From assembly GCF_000297055.2 (NCBI RefSeq), contig NC_022357.1, positions 1,240,001-1,304,000 of the forward strand: DNA of 64,000 bases. The letters run 5' to 3'. The DNA comes from Sulfuricella denitrificans skB26 (GTDB taxonomy: Bacteria > Pseudomonadota > Gammaproteobacteria > Burkholderiales > Sulfuricellaceae). This document shows, piece after piece, positions 36,422 to 45,671 of this stretch. Below the pieces are notes generated by a model. It was given only the letters and a program-made list of their open reading frames with translations. It ran no database searches and had not been told where the DNA came from. Position 1 is the stretch's first letter. The number at the start of each line of letters is the position of its first letter. Position numbers and translations under genes: made by a program.

Positions 36422-37564
36422 ATGGCGGAAGACAGCGATTTAGAAAAAACTGAACCTGCGTCATCACGACGTATAGAGCAGGCTCGCGAGAAGGGGCAGG
36501 TTGCCCGTTCCCGCGAGCTATCGACATTTACAGTGTTGATCGCTGCCGGTGCTGGCTTGATGATGATGGGCCCGCAACTGATGAACAGTCTGGCTGGGCT
36601 GATGCGTGGTGGTCTGATGCTGGATCGGGCAGCGGTATTCGACCCACTGATGATGCTGTCCCGCCTCCATCAACTGTCATTGAGCGCCCTGATTACTTTC
36701 CTCCCTTTCATCCTGTTGATGGTCGTTGCCGCAATTTTTGCACCGATAGTGCTGAGCGGCTGGCTGTTCACATTCCAGGCATTGCAACCTGACTTCAGCC
36801 GTCTTGACCCGCTTAAAGGGATTGGCCGCCTTTTTTCCCGTAATAGCCTGGTCGAACTAGCCAAGGCTCTGGGTAAGTCGGCCCTGATTGGCGGTGTCGC
36901 ATACTGGGTGATCATGCACAATAAGGAAGCGCTGTTTTCTCTGGCAGGCGAATCGGTCAATCTAAGTATTGCTCATTTGGGCAGCCTGCTTGGCATGAGC
37001 TTCCTGACTATTGTCAGTTCAATGATACTGATCGTGGCGATTGATGTGCCATTCCAGTTGTGGGATCACTCCAGTAAGCTGAAGATGACCAAAGAGGAAG
37101 TGCGACAGGAGAACAAGGAGTCGGAAGGATCGCCCGAAGTCAAGGCGCAAATCCGCAAGATGCAGCGCGAGATGGCGCGCCGTCGCATGATGGCGGAAGT
37201 GCCCAAGGCCGACGTGATCGTGACCAACCCGACCCATTATGCCGTGGCGTTGCGTTACCAGGACAAGCTGATGGGTGCGCCAGTCATCGTTGCTATGGGT
37301 TCTGAGTTGATGGCAGCCCGTATCAGGGAGTTGGGTGAGGAGCATCATATCCCGATCCTGGAGGCGCCGCCTCTGGCCCGAGCCCTCTTCCGCCATGGCG
37401 AACTGGGCGAGGAAATCCCGGCCGCGCTTTATACGGCGGTAGCCGAAGTGTTGGCCTATGTCTATCAGTTGCGCAGCTATAAGACCGGTGGAGGTGTGCC
37501 GCCGCAGTTGCCACGGAGCTTGCCTGTACCGCCGGGCCTGGACCCAGAAAGTGAAGTCGCATGA
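36422..37564 (+). CDS. flhB: Flagellar export switch protein FlhB
   Basis: A 380-residue membrane component that controls export specificity together with FliK. Four transmembrane helices occupy about residues 30-215. The cytoplasmic domain carries the self-cleaving NPTH motif at 269-272 (VIVTNPTHYAVAL). The C-terminus is Pro-rich. The start has GAGGGGGA upstream. It opens the flhBAFG-fliA-motCD block and overlaps flhA by four bases. Confidence 0.97.
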   Translation: MAEDSDLEKTEPASSRRIEQAREKGQVARSRELSTFTVLIAAGAGLMMMGPQLMNSLAGLMRGGLMLDRAAVFDPLMMLSRLHQLSLSALITFLPFILLMVVAAIFAPIVLSGWLFTFQALQPDFSRLDPLKGIGRLFSRNSLVELAKALGKSALIGGVAYWVIMHNKEALFSLAGESVNLSIAHLGSLLGMSFLTIVSSMILIVAIDVPFQLWDHSSKLKMTKEEVRQENKESEGSPEVKAQIRKMQREMARRRMMAEVPKADVIVTNPTHYAVALRYQDKLMGAPVIVAMGSELMAARIRELGEEHHIPILEAPPLARALFRHGELGEEIPAALYTAVAEVLAYVYQLRSYKTGGGVPPQLPRSLPVPPGLDPESEVA

Positions 37565-39645
37565 ACGCCAGGGTTGATGGATTGAACCTGCCGGGTGGCA
37601 TGAGCCTGACTAAACTGGCCGGCCCGATCCTGATTATCATGATACTGGCGATGATGGTCCTGCCGCTGCCGCCTCTCCTGCTTGATCTGCTGTTCACTTT
37701 TAATATTGCCCTGGCGATGATCGTGCTGCTTGTCAGCCTGTATACCACCAAGCCGCTGGAATTCGCTGTATTCCCCACCGTGTTGCTGGTCACCACGCTG
37801 TTACGGCTGTCGCTTAACGTGGCTTCCACCCGGGTGGTGTTGCTCGAAGGACACACCGGTCCCGACGCTGCAGGTAAGGTGATCGAGGCCTTCGGTCATT
37901 TTCTGGTGGGGGGCAACTATGCGGTGGGGATCACTGTATTTATCATCCTGGTGATTATCAACTTCGTGGTGATCACCAAGGGCGCCGGACGGATCGCCGA
38001 GGTCAGTGCGCGTTTCACCTTAGATGCCATGCCCGGTAAGCAGATGGCGATCGATGCTGATCTAAACGCCGGTCTGATCGGCGAGGATGAGGCACGCAAG
38101 CGTCGCTCTACCATTTCTCAGGAAGCGGATTTCTTCGGTTCAATGGATGGTGCCAGCAAATTCGTGCGTGGCGATGCCGTAGCAGGAATATTGATCATGA
38201 TGATCAATATTATCGGTGGCTTGGCGGTGGGCGTAATGCAGCACAATCTGGATTTCGCTACGGCGGCCAGTACTTACACCCTGCTTGCCATCGGCGATGG
38301 CTTGGTAGCGCAGATTCCTGCACTGGTGATTTCGACCGCGGCGGGTATCGTGGTCAGCCGAGTTTCCACCGACGAGGACCTAAGCCAGCAATTGCTCGGT
38401 CAGTTGTTTAGCCAGCCCCTGGTGCTCTATATCACTGCCACGATTCTCGGCGTAATGGGCCTGATTCCGGGTATGCCGAATTTTTCCTTTTTGTTGCTGG
38501 CGGCCACGCTTGCCGGCTCAGCCTATTACATCGAACAGCGTGCGCGGCAACCGGAGGCGCTTGAGGTTGCGGCACCGGTACAGTCATCTATCGAGCCGGT
38601 CGAAGTGAGCTGGGATGATGTGATGCCGGTGGATATTCTGGGGCTGGAGGTTGGCTATCGCCTCATTCCTCTGGTGGACCGGAATCAGGATGGAGAGTTG
38701 CTGCGGCGTATCCGCGGCATTCGCAAGAAATTTGCCCACGAAATGGGATTCGTAGTCCCGGCTGTGCATATTCGCGACAACCTGGAACTTAAGCCAAATG
38801 GCTACCGCCTTGCCTTGAAGGGGGTCGAGATGGGGCAGGGCGAGGCTTATGTCGGCATGTTTCTGGCAATCAATCCCGGTCGGGTGCTCGGCAATTTGGC
38901 CGGCACGCCCACTCGTGATCCGGCCTTTGGTCTCCCCGCTGTCTGGATTGAGGCCGAGCTGCGTGAGCAGGCACAGACTTTCGGTTACACCGTGGTGGAT
39001 GCCAGCACGGTGATTGCAACCCATCTGTCCAACATCATCCAATCGCATAGCGCTGAACTGCTGGGCCGCGAGGAAGTGCAGCAACTGCTGGATCATCTGG
39101 CGAAGGAATCGCCAAAGCTGGTCGAGGAACTGGTGCCGAAGTTATTATCCCTTTCTACGTTGCACCGCGTCCTGCAAAGCCTGTTGGACGAGGGTGTACA
39201 TATCCGCGACATGCGTACTGTCATTGAAACCCTCGCCGAGCATGCGCCGCGCACGCAAAATGTCGATGAGTTGGCGTCTCTGGTTCGTGTCGCACTGGGA
39301 CGTGCTATCATCCAACAAATTTATCCGGGCACAAATGAACTGCAAGTTATTACGCTGGACCCCGGCCTGGAGGGTATTTTGATGCAGGCGACACAGACGT
39401 CGGGCTCTGAAGGCGCCGGACTGGAACCCGGATTGGCGGAAAATCTGCTGGCACAGGCGCAGGCCGTGGCGCAGAACCAGGAGCAGATCGGTCTGCCGGC
39501 TGTACTGCTGGTGCAGGCGCCGTTGCGTGGACTGATGTCGCGCTTTCTGCGGCGCGCCGTACCGCAACTCAAGGTCATTTCTCATGCCGAGGTGCCGGAT
39601 ACCAAAACTATAAGAGTGACTGCTGTATTGGGGGGTAGGGGATGA
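37561..39645 (+). CDS. flhA: Flagellar export gate protein FlhA
   Basis: A 694-residue export gate protein that forms the cytoplasmic nonameric ring receiving substrates and chaperones. Eight hydrophobic segments fill the first 330 residues, with the FHIPEP-family signature region around RLSLNVASTRVVLLEGH and the GRIAEVSARFTLDAMPGKQM loop. The C-terminal cytoplasmic domain is complete. ATG overlaps the flhB stop and its own stop overlaps flhF, so the genes are translationally coupled. Confidence 0.98.
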   Translation: MNARVDGLNLPGGMSLTKLAGPILIIMILAMMVLPLPPLLLDLLFTFNIALAMIVLLVSLYTTKPLEFAVFPTVLLVTTLLRLSLNVASTRVVLLEGHTGPDAAGKVIEAFGHFLVGGNYAVGITVFIILVIINFVVITKGAGRIAEVSARFTLDAMPGKQMAIDADLNAGLIGEDEARKRRSTISQEADFFGSMDGASKFVRGDAVAGILIMMINIIGGLAVGVMQHNLDFATAASTYTLLAIGDGLVAQIPALVISTAAGIVVSRVSTDEDLSQQLLGQLFSQPLVLYITATILGVMGLIPGMPNFSFLLLAATLAGSAYYIEQRARQPEALEVAAPVQSSIEPVEVSWDDVMPVDILGLEVGYRLIPLVDRNQDGELLRRIRGIRKKFAHEMGFVVPAVHIRDNLELKPNGYRLALKGVEMGQGEAYVGMFLAINPGRVLGNLAGTPTRDPAFGLPAVWIEAELREQAQTFGYTVVDASTVIATHLSNIIQSHSAELLGREEVQQLLDHLAKESPKLVEELVPKLLSLSTLHRVLQSLLDEGVHIRDMRTVIETLAEHAPRTQNVDELASLVRVALGRAIIQQIYPGTNELQVITLDPGLEGILMQATQTSGSEGAGLEPGLAENLLAQAQAVAQNQEQIGLPAVLLVQAPLRGLMSRFLRRAVPQLKVISHAEVPDTKTIRVTAVLGGRG

Positions 39646-40967
39646 ATGTCCGGAAGTTTCATGCCAGCACCACGCGCGAGGCCCTGCGACAAGTCAGGGA
39701 CGCACTGGGTGCCGATGCCATTATCTTGTCCAACCGCCAGGTGGCGGGCGGTATCGAGATCATGGCCGTGGCGGACATGGATGTGTCATCTCTTGCCGGC
39801 AACCCGGTGAGTCAGCCTCCAGCCAAGGAACGGCCGGCTCCTGCCGAATTTTTCACCCGCACCGAGCCTCCACCTCCACCCACTGTCGCCCCTTCTCCGA
39901 TTTCACGATCGCAAATCGCCGAGTTGCAGGAAAAGGGTATGCCAGCTGTGGTCGAAACGCGGGACAAGGATGCTCCGCCAGATCTGATGAATCAGGAAAT
40001 TATCCGTGAAATCAAGTTCCTGCGCGGCATGCTTGAAGGCCAGCTGTCCGGCTTTGCGTGGGGTGAACTGCAACGAGAGGAACCCGCCAAGGTCGAAGCA
40101 TTGCGTCACCTGTTGAGCGTGGGGTTCAGCCCGTTATTATCGCGCCAGTTGTTGGATAAAATTCCGACCGGCTATGACCTGGAAAAAAGTCTGCGCTGGC
40201 TGAAGGCAGCACTGATGCACAACCTGCATGTCGTGAAGGCGGGCGACGACATTGTCGAGCGCGGTGGAGTCTATGCGTTGACGGGACCTACAGGGGTCGG
40301 CAAGACCACCACCGTGGCGAAGCTGGCGGCGCGTTGCACCCTGAAGCATGGCCCGGCCAGTCTGGCGCTGATTACTACCGATACCTACCGGATCGGCGCC
40401 CACGAGCAGTTACGCATCTACGGCAAGATACTCGGTGTGCCGGTTTACGTGATCAAAGATGAGGCTGATTTGCAACTCACCCTGTCAGATCTGCAGAACA
40501 AGCATCTGATCCTGATCGACACGGTCGGCATGAGCCAGCGCGATCGCCGCCTTTCCGAGCAGGTGGCACTTCTGTCCGGTGCCGGACGCAGTATCAAGCG
40601 CATATTGCTGCTTTCCGCAAACGCACAGGGCAGCACGCTCGAAGACGTTGTCCGTTCCTACAAAAAGGATGATATGGATGGTTGCATCCTGACAAAAATT
40701 GATGAGGCGATCAGTATCGGACCTGCACTGGACGTGGTGATCCGTAACAAATTGATGCTCCATTATGTTGCCAATGGACAGCGTGTGCCGGAAGACTTGC
40801 ACCTCCCGAATCCAGTTTATCTGGTGGATCGGGTCTTGAAACCCGCCCAGGGAGACTCACCGTTTACCCCACTGGAAGCAGAGTATCCAATGGTTATGGC
40901 GGCGGCTGGTGGGTTGGAGTCTGGTTACACGGAAGCAAAGCGCGATGTGGGAGCTTTACGTGGCTGA
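39642..40967 (+). CDS. flhF: Flagellar placement GTPase FlhF
   Basis: A 441-residue SRP-family GTPase that fixes the number and polar position of flagella. Order: N-terminal B domain with a Pro-rich linker (about 65-95), an N domain, then the G domain. G1 is TGPTGVGKTTTVAKLA (about 213-228), G3 DTVGMSQRD (about 292), G4 TKIDEA (about 352). It functions with the adjacent FlhG, which stimulates its GTPase. It overlaps flhA by four bases and flhG by about 20. Confidence 0.96.
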   Translation: MNVRKFHASTTREALRQVRDALGADAIILSNRQVAGGIEIMAVADMDVSSLAGNPVSQPPAKERPAPAEFFTRTEPPPPPTVAPSPISRSQIAELQEKGMPAVVETRDKDAPPDLMNQEIIREIKFLRGMLEGQLSGFAWGELQREEPAKVEALRHLLSVGFSPLLSRQLLDKIPTGYDLEKSLRWLKAALMHNLHVVKAGDDIVERGGVYALTGPTGVGKTTTVAKLAARCTLKHGPASLALITTDTYRIGAHEQLRIYGKILGVPVYVIKDEADLQLTLSDLQNKHLILIDTVGMSQRDRRLSEQVALLSGAGRSIKRILLLSANAQGSTLEDVVRSYKKDDMDGCILTKIDEAISIGPALDVVIRNKLMLHYVANGQRVPEDLHLPNPVYLVDRVLKPAQGDSPFTPLEAEYPMVMAAAGGLESGYTEAKRDVGALRG

Positions 40968-41844
40968 AGTCCTGCAGGATCAGGCCGAGGGACTACGTCG
41001 TTTGCTGGAACGGGACTCGGTGCGGGTGGTGACGTTGACCAGCGGCAGAGCAGGGGTCGGGAAAACAAATATTGTTGTCAACCTTGCTGCGGCGCTGGCA
41101 AAGCGTGGTCGACATGTCCTGTTGCTGGACGAGCAGCAGGGTAAAGGCAGTATGGAAACGCTGCTCGGCCTTACTGCACGTTATGACTTGATGCACGTGA
41201 TCCGGCGCGAAAAGACGCTGGATGAGGTGATGCTGCGCGGTCCGGATGGGGTGAATATCGTTTCCGCTGGCAATGGGCTGCGGGTGCTGGGAGAATTGGG
41301 GCAGGAAGACCAGGATTGGCTGGTGCAATCATTCCGTCAGGTGTCGAAATCGGTGGATGTGGTACTGGTAGATGCCATTGCCGGGGTTGCGAGCAATGTT
41401 TTGCCGCTTTCCTTGGCGTCGCAGGAAATCGTGATTGTGGTATCCCCGCATCCTTCTTCGATCAAAGACGCCTATGCGCTAGTCAAGGTGCTAAACCAGA
41501 ATTTCGCCATTCACCGTTTCCACATCCTGATCAGCAAAGTCAAGAATGAGATGGAGGCGCGGGCGCTGTACGATAACATGGCTGAGGTGGCAGTGCGTTT
41601 CCTCGATGTATCCCTCGATTTCATGGGTTATGTACCGTTTGATGAGAAGCTCAGACAGGCCGCCCGGATTTGTCGGCCGGTCGTGGACGCATTTCCTGTC
41701 ACCGAATCAGCCAAAGCACTCAGGGGCTTGGCGGAAACCATGGAGCAATGGCCGCAACCCTCAGGCGAGGAAGGGAGCTTGGATGCATTCATGCAGCGCC
41801 TGATTCAGAGCAGCCGTATGGCGGTGGAGGGCTTTCGCCTATAG
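40945..41844 (+). CDS. flhG: MinD-like ATPase FlhG (FleN), regulator of flagellar number
   Basis: A MinD/ParA-type ATPase that limits the number of flagella. The N-terminal activator helix motif DQAxxLR (12-18) that stimulates FlhF is present. The P-loop reads GRAGVGKT (34-41): the usual deviant Walker A signature lysine (KGGVGKT) is replaced by Arg and the second Gly by Ala. ATG 40945 has GGAAG upstream; GTG 40960 with GGAG is an equally good alternative. About 299 residues. The Arg substitution could change dimerisation or ATP turnover; this is inference. Confidence 0.93.
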   Translation: MWELYVAEVLQDQAEGLRRLLERDSVRVVTLTSGRAGVGKTNIVVNLAAALAKRGRHVLLLDEQQGKGSMETLLGLTARYDLMHVIRREKTLDEVMLRGPDGVNIVSAGNGLRVLGELGQEDQDWLVQSFRQVSKSVDVVLVDAIAGVASNVLPLSLASQEIVIVVSPHPSSIKDAYALVKVLNQNFAIHRFHILISKVKNEMEARALYDNMAEVAVRFLDVSLDFMGYVPFDEKLRQAARICRPVVDAFPVTESAKALRGLAETMEQWPQPSGEEGSLDAFMQRLIQSSRMAVEGFRL

Positions 41845-41853
41845 AATCGCGCT

Positions 41854-42564
41854 ATGTACGCTAAAACCGGACTGGAGAAAAATCAATATGTCGTCCAATA
41901 TGCTCCGCTGGTCAAGCGCATTGCCTATCATCTGATGGCGAGGCTGCCTGCCAGCGTGCAGGTCGACGACCTGATTCAGGTGGGAATGATTGGCCTGCTT
42001 GATGCGGTGAGCAATTATGACGACACGCAGGGCGCGCAGTTTGAGACCTATGCCGTGCAGCGTATCCGCGGTGCAATGCTGGACGAATTGCGGCAATGCG
42101 ACTGGCTGCCGCGCTCGGCGCGGAAAACGCTACGTCAGATCGAAACCGCAATGAATGCAATGGAGCAGCGCGTGTGCCGCGCTCCGACCGAGCGTGAGGT
42201 GGCTGATGAGTTACAGGTCAGTCTGGATGACTACCAGCAGATGTTGCTGGACGCGCGTGGTTGCCAGTTGCTGCATTATGAGGACTTGCAAAGCAGCGAG
42301 GGTGAGGACTTTTTCGAGCGCCACTGTGCCGACGATTCTGCCGAACCTTTAGCCAAACTGCAGGACGGAAGATTCCGGGAAAAACTGATCGAGGCAATCA
42401 GCCTATTGCCAGAGCGCGAGAAGCTGATGATGGCGATGTACTATGAGGAAGAGCTGAATTTGCGTGAAATCGGTGAGGTGTTGGGCGTTAGCGAATCGCG
42501 CGTGTGTCAGTTGCATAGCCAAGCCATGGCACGCTTGCGCAGCAAGCTGAAGGAATGGCTGTGA
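41854..42564 (+). CDS. fliA: Flagellar sigma factor 28 (FliA)
   Basis: RNA polymerase sigma factor for late flagellar and chemotaxis genes. The 236-residue protein has region 2 (VDDLIQVGMIGLLDAVSNYD, then QFETYAVQRIRGAMLDELR), region 3 and region 4 with LPEREKLMMAMYYEEELNL and a helix-turn-helix (LREIGEVLGVSESRVCQLHS). FlgM, its anti-sigma, is encoded about 2 kb downstream on the other strand. Starts nine bases after flhG. Confidence 0.97.
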   Translation: MYAKTGLEKNQYVVQYAPLVKRIAYHLMARLPASVQVDDLIQVGMIGLLDAVSNYDDTQGAQFETYAVQRIRGAMLDELRQCDWLPRSARKTLRQIETAMNAMEQRVCRAPTEREVADELQVSLDDYQQMLLDARGCQLLHYEDLQSSEGEDFFERHCADDSAEPLAKLQDGRFREKLIEAISLLPEREKLMMAMYYEEELNLREIGEVLGVSESRVCQLHSQAMARLRSKLKEWL

Positions 42565-42616
42565 AAATGGAAGACAAGTGGTGTATGGGGTGGATCATTA
42601 ACGGCGGAGCAGACAC

Positions 42617-43357
42617 ATGGATCTAGTCAGCATATTCGGTATTTTGCTGGCTTTAACCGCAATTATTGGCGGGCAGGTTCTGGAGGGGGGGCATATTGGC
42701 TCCCTGCTTCAATTGACGGCATTCATCATTGTCCTTGGCGGTACGACAGGCGCCATCATGCTGCAAAGCTCACCCAAGATTTTTTTTGAAGGCATGAGAC
42801 TGGCCAAATGGATTATCTGGCCACCTAAAGCTAACCAGCAGTTATTGATCGAACAGGTGCTGACCTGGAGCAATCTTGCGCGCAAAGGGGGATTGCTGGC
42901 GCTGGAATCACAGCTGGAGCAGTTGCAGGACGCCTTCACCAAAAAAGGGTTGCAAATGCTGGTAGATGGCGCCGAGCCGGAAAAAATTCGTGTTGCACTC
43001 GAGGTGGAAATTTCGACTTATGAGAAACATCATCTGGATGCGTCGAGAGTCTGGCAGGCTGCGGGCGGCTACGCACCTACGGTTGGCATTCTGGGTGCGG
43101 TTCTCGGCCTGATTCACGTGATGGAGAACTTGAGCGATCCATCCAAATTGGGTGCCGGTATCGCTGTAGCTTTCGTCGCAACCGTTTACGGCGTGGGATC
43201 GGCCAACCTGTTTTTTCTGCCGATGTCCGGCAAGCTCAAATACCTGATCGAACAGGAAGTGGTGATGCGCGAGATGCTGATTGAAGGCTTGGTATCCATT
43301 GCCAATGGCGAGAATCCCCGAGTGATCGAATCAAAATTGCAGGGTTATATCATTTAG
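42617..43357 (+). CDS. motC: Flagellar stator protein MotC (MotA/PomA family)
   Basis: A 246-residue inner-membrane protein with four transmembrane helices (about 5-22, 30-50, 150-172, 182-204). The channel-side motif with conserved proline is AAGGYAPTVGILGAVLGLIH. The cytoplasmic loop between helices 2 and 3 contacts FliG. Position right after fliA and pairing with motD resemble the MotCD stator of Pseudomonas. A second stator set may lie elsewhere. Confidence 0.93.
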   Translation: MDLVSIFGILLALTAIIGGQVLEGGHIGSLLQLTAFIIVLGGTTGAIMLQSSPKIFFEGMRLAKWIIWPPKANQQLLIEQVLTWSNLARKGGLLALESQLEQLQDAFTKKGLQMLVDGAEPEKIRVALEVEISTYEKHHLDASRVWQAAGGYAPTVGILGAVLGLIHVMENLSDPSKLGAGIAVAFVATVYGVGSANLFFLPMSGKLKYLIEQEVVMREMLIEGLVSIANGENPRVIESKLQGYII

Positions 43358-43379
43358 AGTTACTTTCGCGGTGGTGTAG

Positions 43380-44135
43380 ATGGCGCGCAGACAGAAGCAT
43401 GAAGAGCATGAGAACCTGGAGCGCTGGTTGGTGTCTTACGCCGATTTCATTACCCTGTTATTTGCCTTTTTTGTCGTGATGTATTCGATTTCCCAGGTTA
43501 ATGAGGGAAAATACCGGGTGCTTAGCGATTCCCTGGTCAACGCCTTTAAAACCACACCGACGGCCACTACACCGATTGCACCCGCACTGCGGATCGATGC
43601 ATCGCAGGGGTCGTCGAGTTCCGCTCAGGCTCTGGCCCTGAAACAAACAATTTTTGTGCGCAAACCTGACCCTGTCATTGAAGCCCGCAAGAAACAGCAA
43701 ACAGAAAAAATGAAGGGGGTCGCCGAGGACATCCTCAAAGCGATGGAACCTCTGGTGAAAGAGGGGCAAGTCAAGGTCACCCAAAGCGCTCATGGTATCG
43801 CGATCGAGATTAATGCCAGCGTGCTGTTTTCTTCAGGCCAAGCGACTCTCGAGCCTGGATCGATCAAGGCTCTCCGTGCGGTAGGGGGAGTTTTGGCAAA
43901 GGTGCCGAATGATATCCAGGTGGAGGGGTTTACCGATAACACCCCGATTAGCACCGCCGCCTTCCCGTCCAACTGGGAACTATCGACAGCCCGTGCCAGT
44001 AGCGTGGTTCGCCTGCTTGCAGAAAGTGGAGCGCCGACAGATCGCTTGGTCGCAGTTGGCTATGGGGAATTTCGTCCTGTCGACACCAATAGCACGCCGG
44101 AAGGGCGCGCAAGAAATCGGCGTGTGACGGTATGA
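43380..44135 (+). CDS. motD: Flagellar stator protein MotD (MotB family)
   Basis: A 251-residue stator partner of MotC. One transmembrane helix (about 20-40) carries the proton-carrying D22 in SYADFITLLFAFFVVMYS. The periplasmic OmpA-like peptidoglycan-binding domain (about 130-250) contains LFSSGQATLEPGS and GRARNRRVTV. The frame stops immediately after RNRRVTV, where related proteins usually continue; a plausible continuation (MILSEQQ...) exists in another frame. The core domain is complete, so the protein is probably functional. Confidence 0.92.
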   Translation: MARRQKHEEHENLERWLVSYADFITLLFAFFVVMYSISQVNEGKYRVLSDSLVNAFKTTPTATTPIAPALRIDASQGSSSSAQALALKQTIFVRKPDPVIEARKKQQTEKMKGVAEDILKAMEPLVKEGQVKVTQSAHGIAIEINASVLFSSGQATLEPGSIKALRAVGGVLAKVPNDIQVEGFTDNTPISTAAFPSNWELSTARASSVVRLLAESGAPTDRLVAVGYGEFRPVDTNSTPEGRARNRRVTV

Positions 44136-44230
44136 TTTTGTCGGAACAGCAGGAAAAGATTATCGACATACCGCTGGCCAGTCAGGTGTCCAAAGCCGTG
44201 CCGGAAACCATCAGAGCCAAGAACCCATAA
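44132..44230 (+). pseudogene. Possible shifted-frame continuation of motD
   Basis: Thirty-two codons beginning at an ATG that overlaps the motD stop (ATGA). The peptide opens MILSEQQEKIIDIPLASQV, which reads naturally after NRRVTV as the usual end of a MotB-like protein. There is no ribosome-binding sequence. Either a one-base deletion has cut off the MotD tail, or the tail is just chance downstream sequence. Low to moderate certainty. Confidence 0.4.
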
Positions 44231-44235
44231 TCAAC

Positions 44236-44730
44236 TCAAACCTTGCCGATTGGTCTCCCCAGGCCTAGGGCCTGGGTCTGGCCGTCGGGGCCATACAGCG
44301 CGCTCTGATTGGCGGCTACCTGAAGGATGGCAAGTGCTTGCTGGTTGTTCCTGAGCCGGGTGTCGATCATGCTGCCATTGATCTGATTGAGTTGCTGGGC
44401 ATTTTCCGCAAGTGCCAGAAGCTGCTGCCAGAGTTCGGCAATGTGTGGATTTCCTCCATCGCGCTGCTGCAGCCATTTCATCATGCCCCCCTGTTCCTGG
44501 GAGTAGCCCTGCGCGCTGAGGAAACGGGTACGGCTCTCGGCAAGCTGTGACAATAACACCACTTTTTCGGATTTGATCCGTGCCAGTTCGAGCAGGGGGT
44601 CAACATTACCCTGAACCAAAGCATCCTGCTCGGTTTGTAATACCAGGATGAAGTCCTGGAATGCTCGTAACTCTGCTTCCAGGTTCTTGGCTAAATCGGA
44701 GGGAGAGGCGATTGCCGAATTGACAGTCAA
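44236..44730 (-). CDS. flgN: Flagellar chaperone FlgN
   Basis: Export chaperone for the hook-filament junction proteins FlgK and FlgL. The 164-residue protein is almost all helix, with a heptad-like central part (LEAELRAFQDFILVLQTEQDAL) and a conserved C-terminal region (LNQINGSMIDTRLRNNQQAL). The frame opens with TTG at 44730, two bases after the flgM stop. Pairing with flgM supports the call. It is convergent with motD. Confidence 0.93.
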   Translation of the reverse strand: MTVNSAIASPSDLAKNLEAELRAFQDFILVLQTEQDALVQGNVDPLLELARIKSEKVVLLSQLAESRTRFLSAQGYSQEQGGMMKWLQQRDGGNPHIAELWQQLLALAENAQQLNQINGSMIDTRLRNNQQALAILQVAANQSALYGPDGQTQALGLGRPIGKV

Positions 44731-44732
44731 TA

Positions 44733-45056
44733 TCAGCTCTTCTGGTTCTGCATCAGGTCTTTAACGGTTGCCAGCAGGCTGTCTGCAATGACTTCCGGAT
44801 TGACTTTGAAGCGCCCTTCGCTAATGGCCAGTTTGATTGCTTCCACGCGTGCGCTGTCCACTACCGGCACGTTGTTCATGCTGCTTTCCATGGCTTGAAG
44901 CTGCGACGAAAGCGTGGTAATTTGGACCTTGTCCTGCGAACTTGATTTCCCCTGCGGTGCGGCAGTTGGCGTGCCCATCCCCGCGTTCGAGGCGCGTGGG
45001 GCGGTTTCCTTGACGCCACTACTGGTCGGCGATTTTACGGAGGTATTGATCTTCAA
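44733..45056 (-). CDS. flgM: Anti-sigma-28 factor FlgM
   Basis: A 107-residue inhibitor of FliA that is exported once the hook is complete, releasing late gene expression. The N-terminus MKINTSVKSP is typical; the C-terminal half contains the sigma-binding helices (VDSARVEAIKLAISEGRFKVNPEVIADSLL). The start is TTG at 45056 with AAGGA six bases upstream. The middle is low complexity (Ser, Pro, Ala), as expected for this largely unfolded protein. FliA is encoded about 2 kb away. Confidence 0.95.
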   Translation of the reverse strand: MKINTSVKSPTSSGVKETAPRASNAGMGTPTAAPQGKSSSQDKVQITTLSSQLQAMESSMNNVPVVDSARVEAIKLAISEGRFKVNPEVIADSLLATVKDLMQNQKS

Positions 45057-45208
45057 GGTAATTCCTTACGAGTTGCAGATCGTTTTTCGATAACGTCATT
45101 GACGCACCACGATCCATTAGCGATTATCCAATTTATGCTAAGGATAACGGCATGAACTGCTGGAACTTTAGCGGAAAATGTCAATTTTTTCAAGTTAACC
45201 CGGGTGAA

Positions 45209-45670
45209 TCAGGCTGGTGGCGCAGTCCAGCGTTGCGCTGCTGTTTCGTCACTTTCGCGCGCATCCACCCAATGTGCGCCCGCCTCGGTTTGTTCTTTCT
45301 TCCAGAACGGCGCCCGGGTTTTCAGGTAATCCATGATGAATTCGCAGGCGGCGAAAGCGTCGCCACGATGTGCGCTGCTGACTGCGACCAGCACGATTTG
45401 ATCTGTGGGTTTGAGCGGGCCAATGCGGTGGATCACCAGCGCACCGATGATATTCCAGCGCTGCTTCGCTTCTCCCATGATTTCGGCCAAAGCTTTTTCC
45501 GTCATACCGGGGTAGTGTTCCAGGGTCATTTCAGTAACCGTGGTGCTGTGATTCAGGTCGCGCACCAGACCAACAAAACTGGCGACTGCGCCAATTCCAG
45601 GGTTTCCCCGGCGCAGATTAAGGATTTCTGCGCCGAGGTCGAAATCTTCGGTTTGAATCCGTACTTCCAT
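45209..45670 (-). CDS. moaE: Molybdopterin synthase catalytic subunit MoaE
   Basis: Converts precursor Z to molybdopterin with MoaD as sulfur donor. The 153-residue protein has ASFVGLVRD, MTLEHYPGMTEK and the lysine-containing active-site segment RAPFWKKEQTEAG. Preceded by GGAGG. moaD ends one base before its start, so the two subunits are made together. Length matches E. coli MoaE (150). Confidence 0.96.
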   Translation of the reverse strand: MEVRIQTEDFDLGAEILNLRRGNPGIGAVASFVGLVRDLNHSTTVTEMTLEHYPGMTEKALAEIMGEAKQRWNIIGALVIHRIGPLKPTDQIVLVAVSSAHRGDAFAACEFIMDYLKTRAPFWKKEQTEAGAHWVDARESDETAAQRWTAPPA

Positions 45671-45671
45671 T

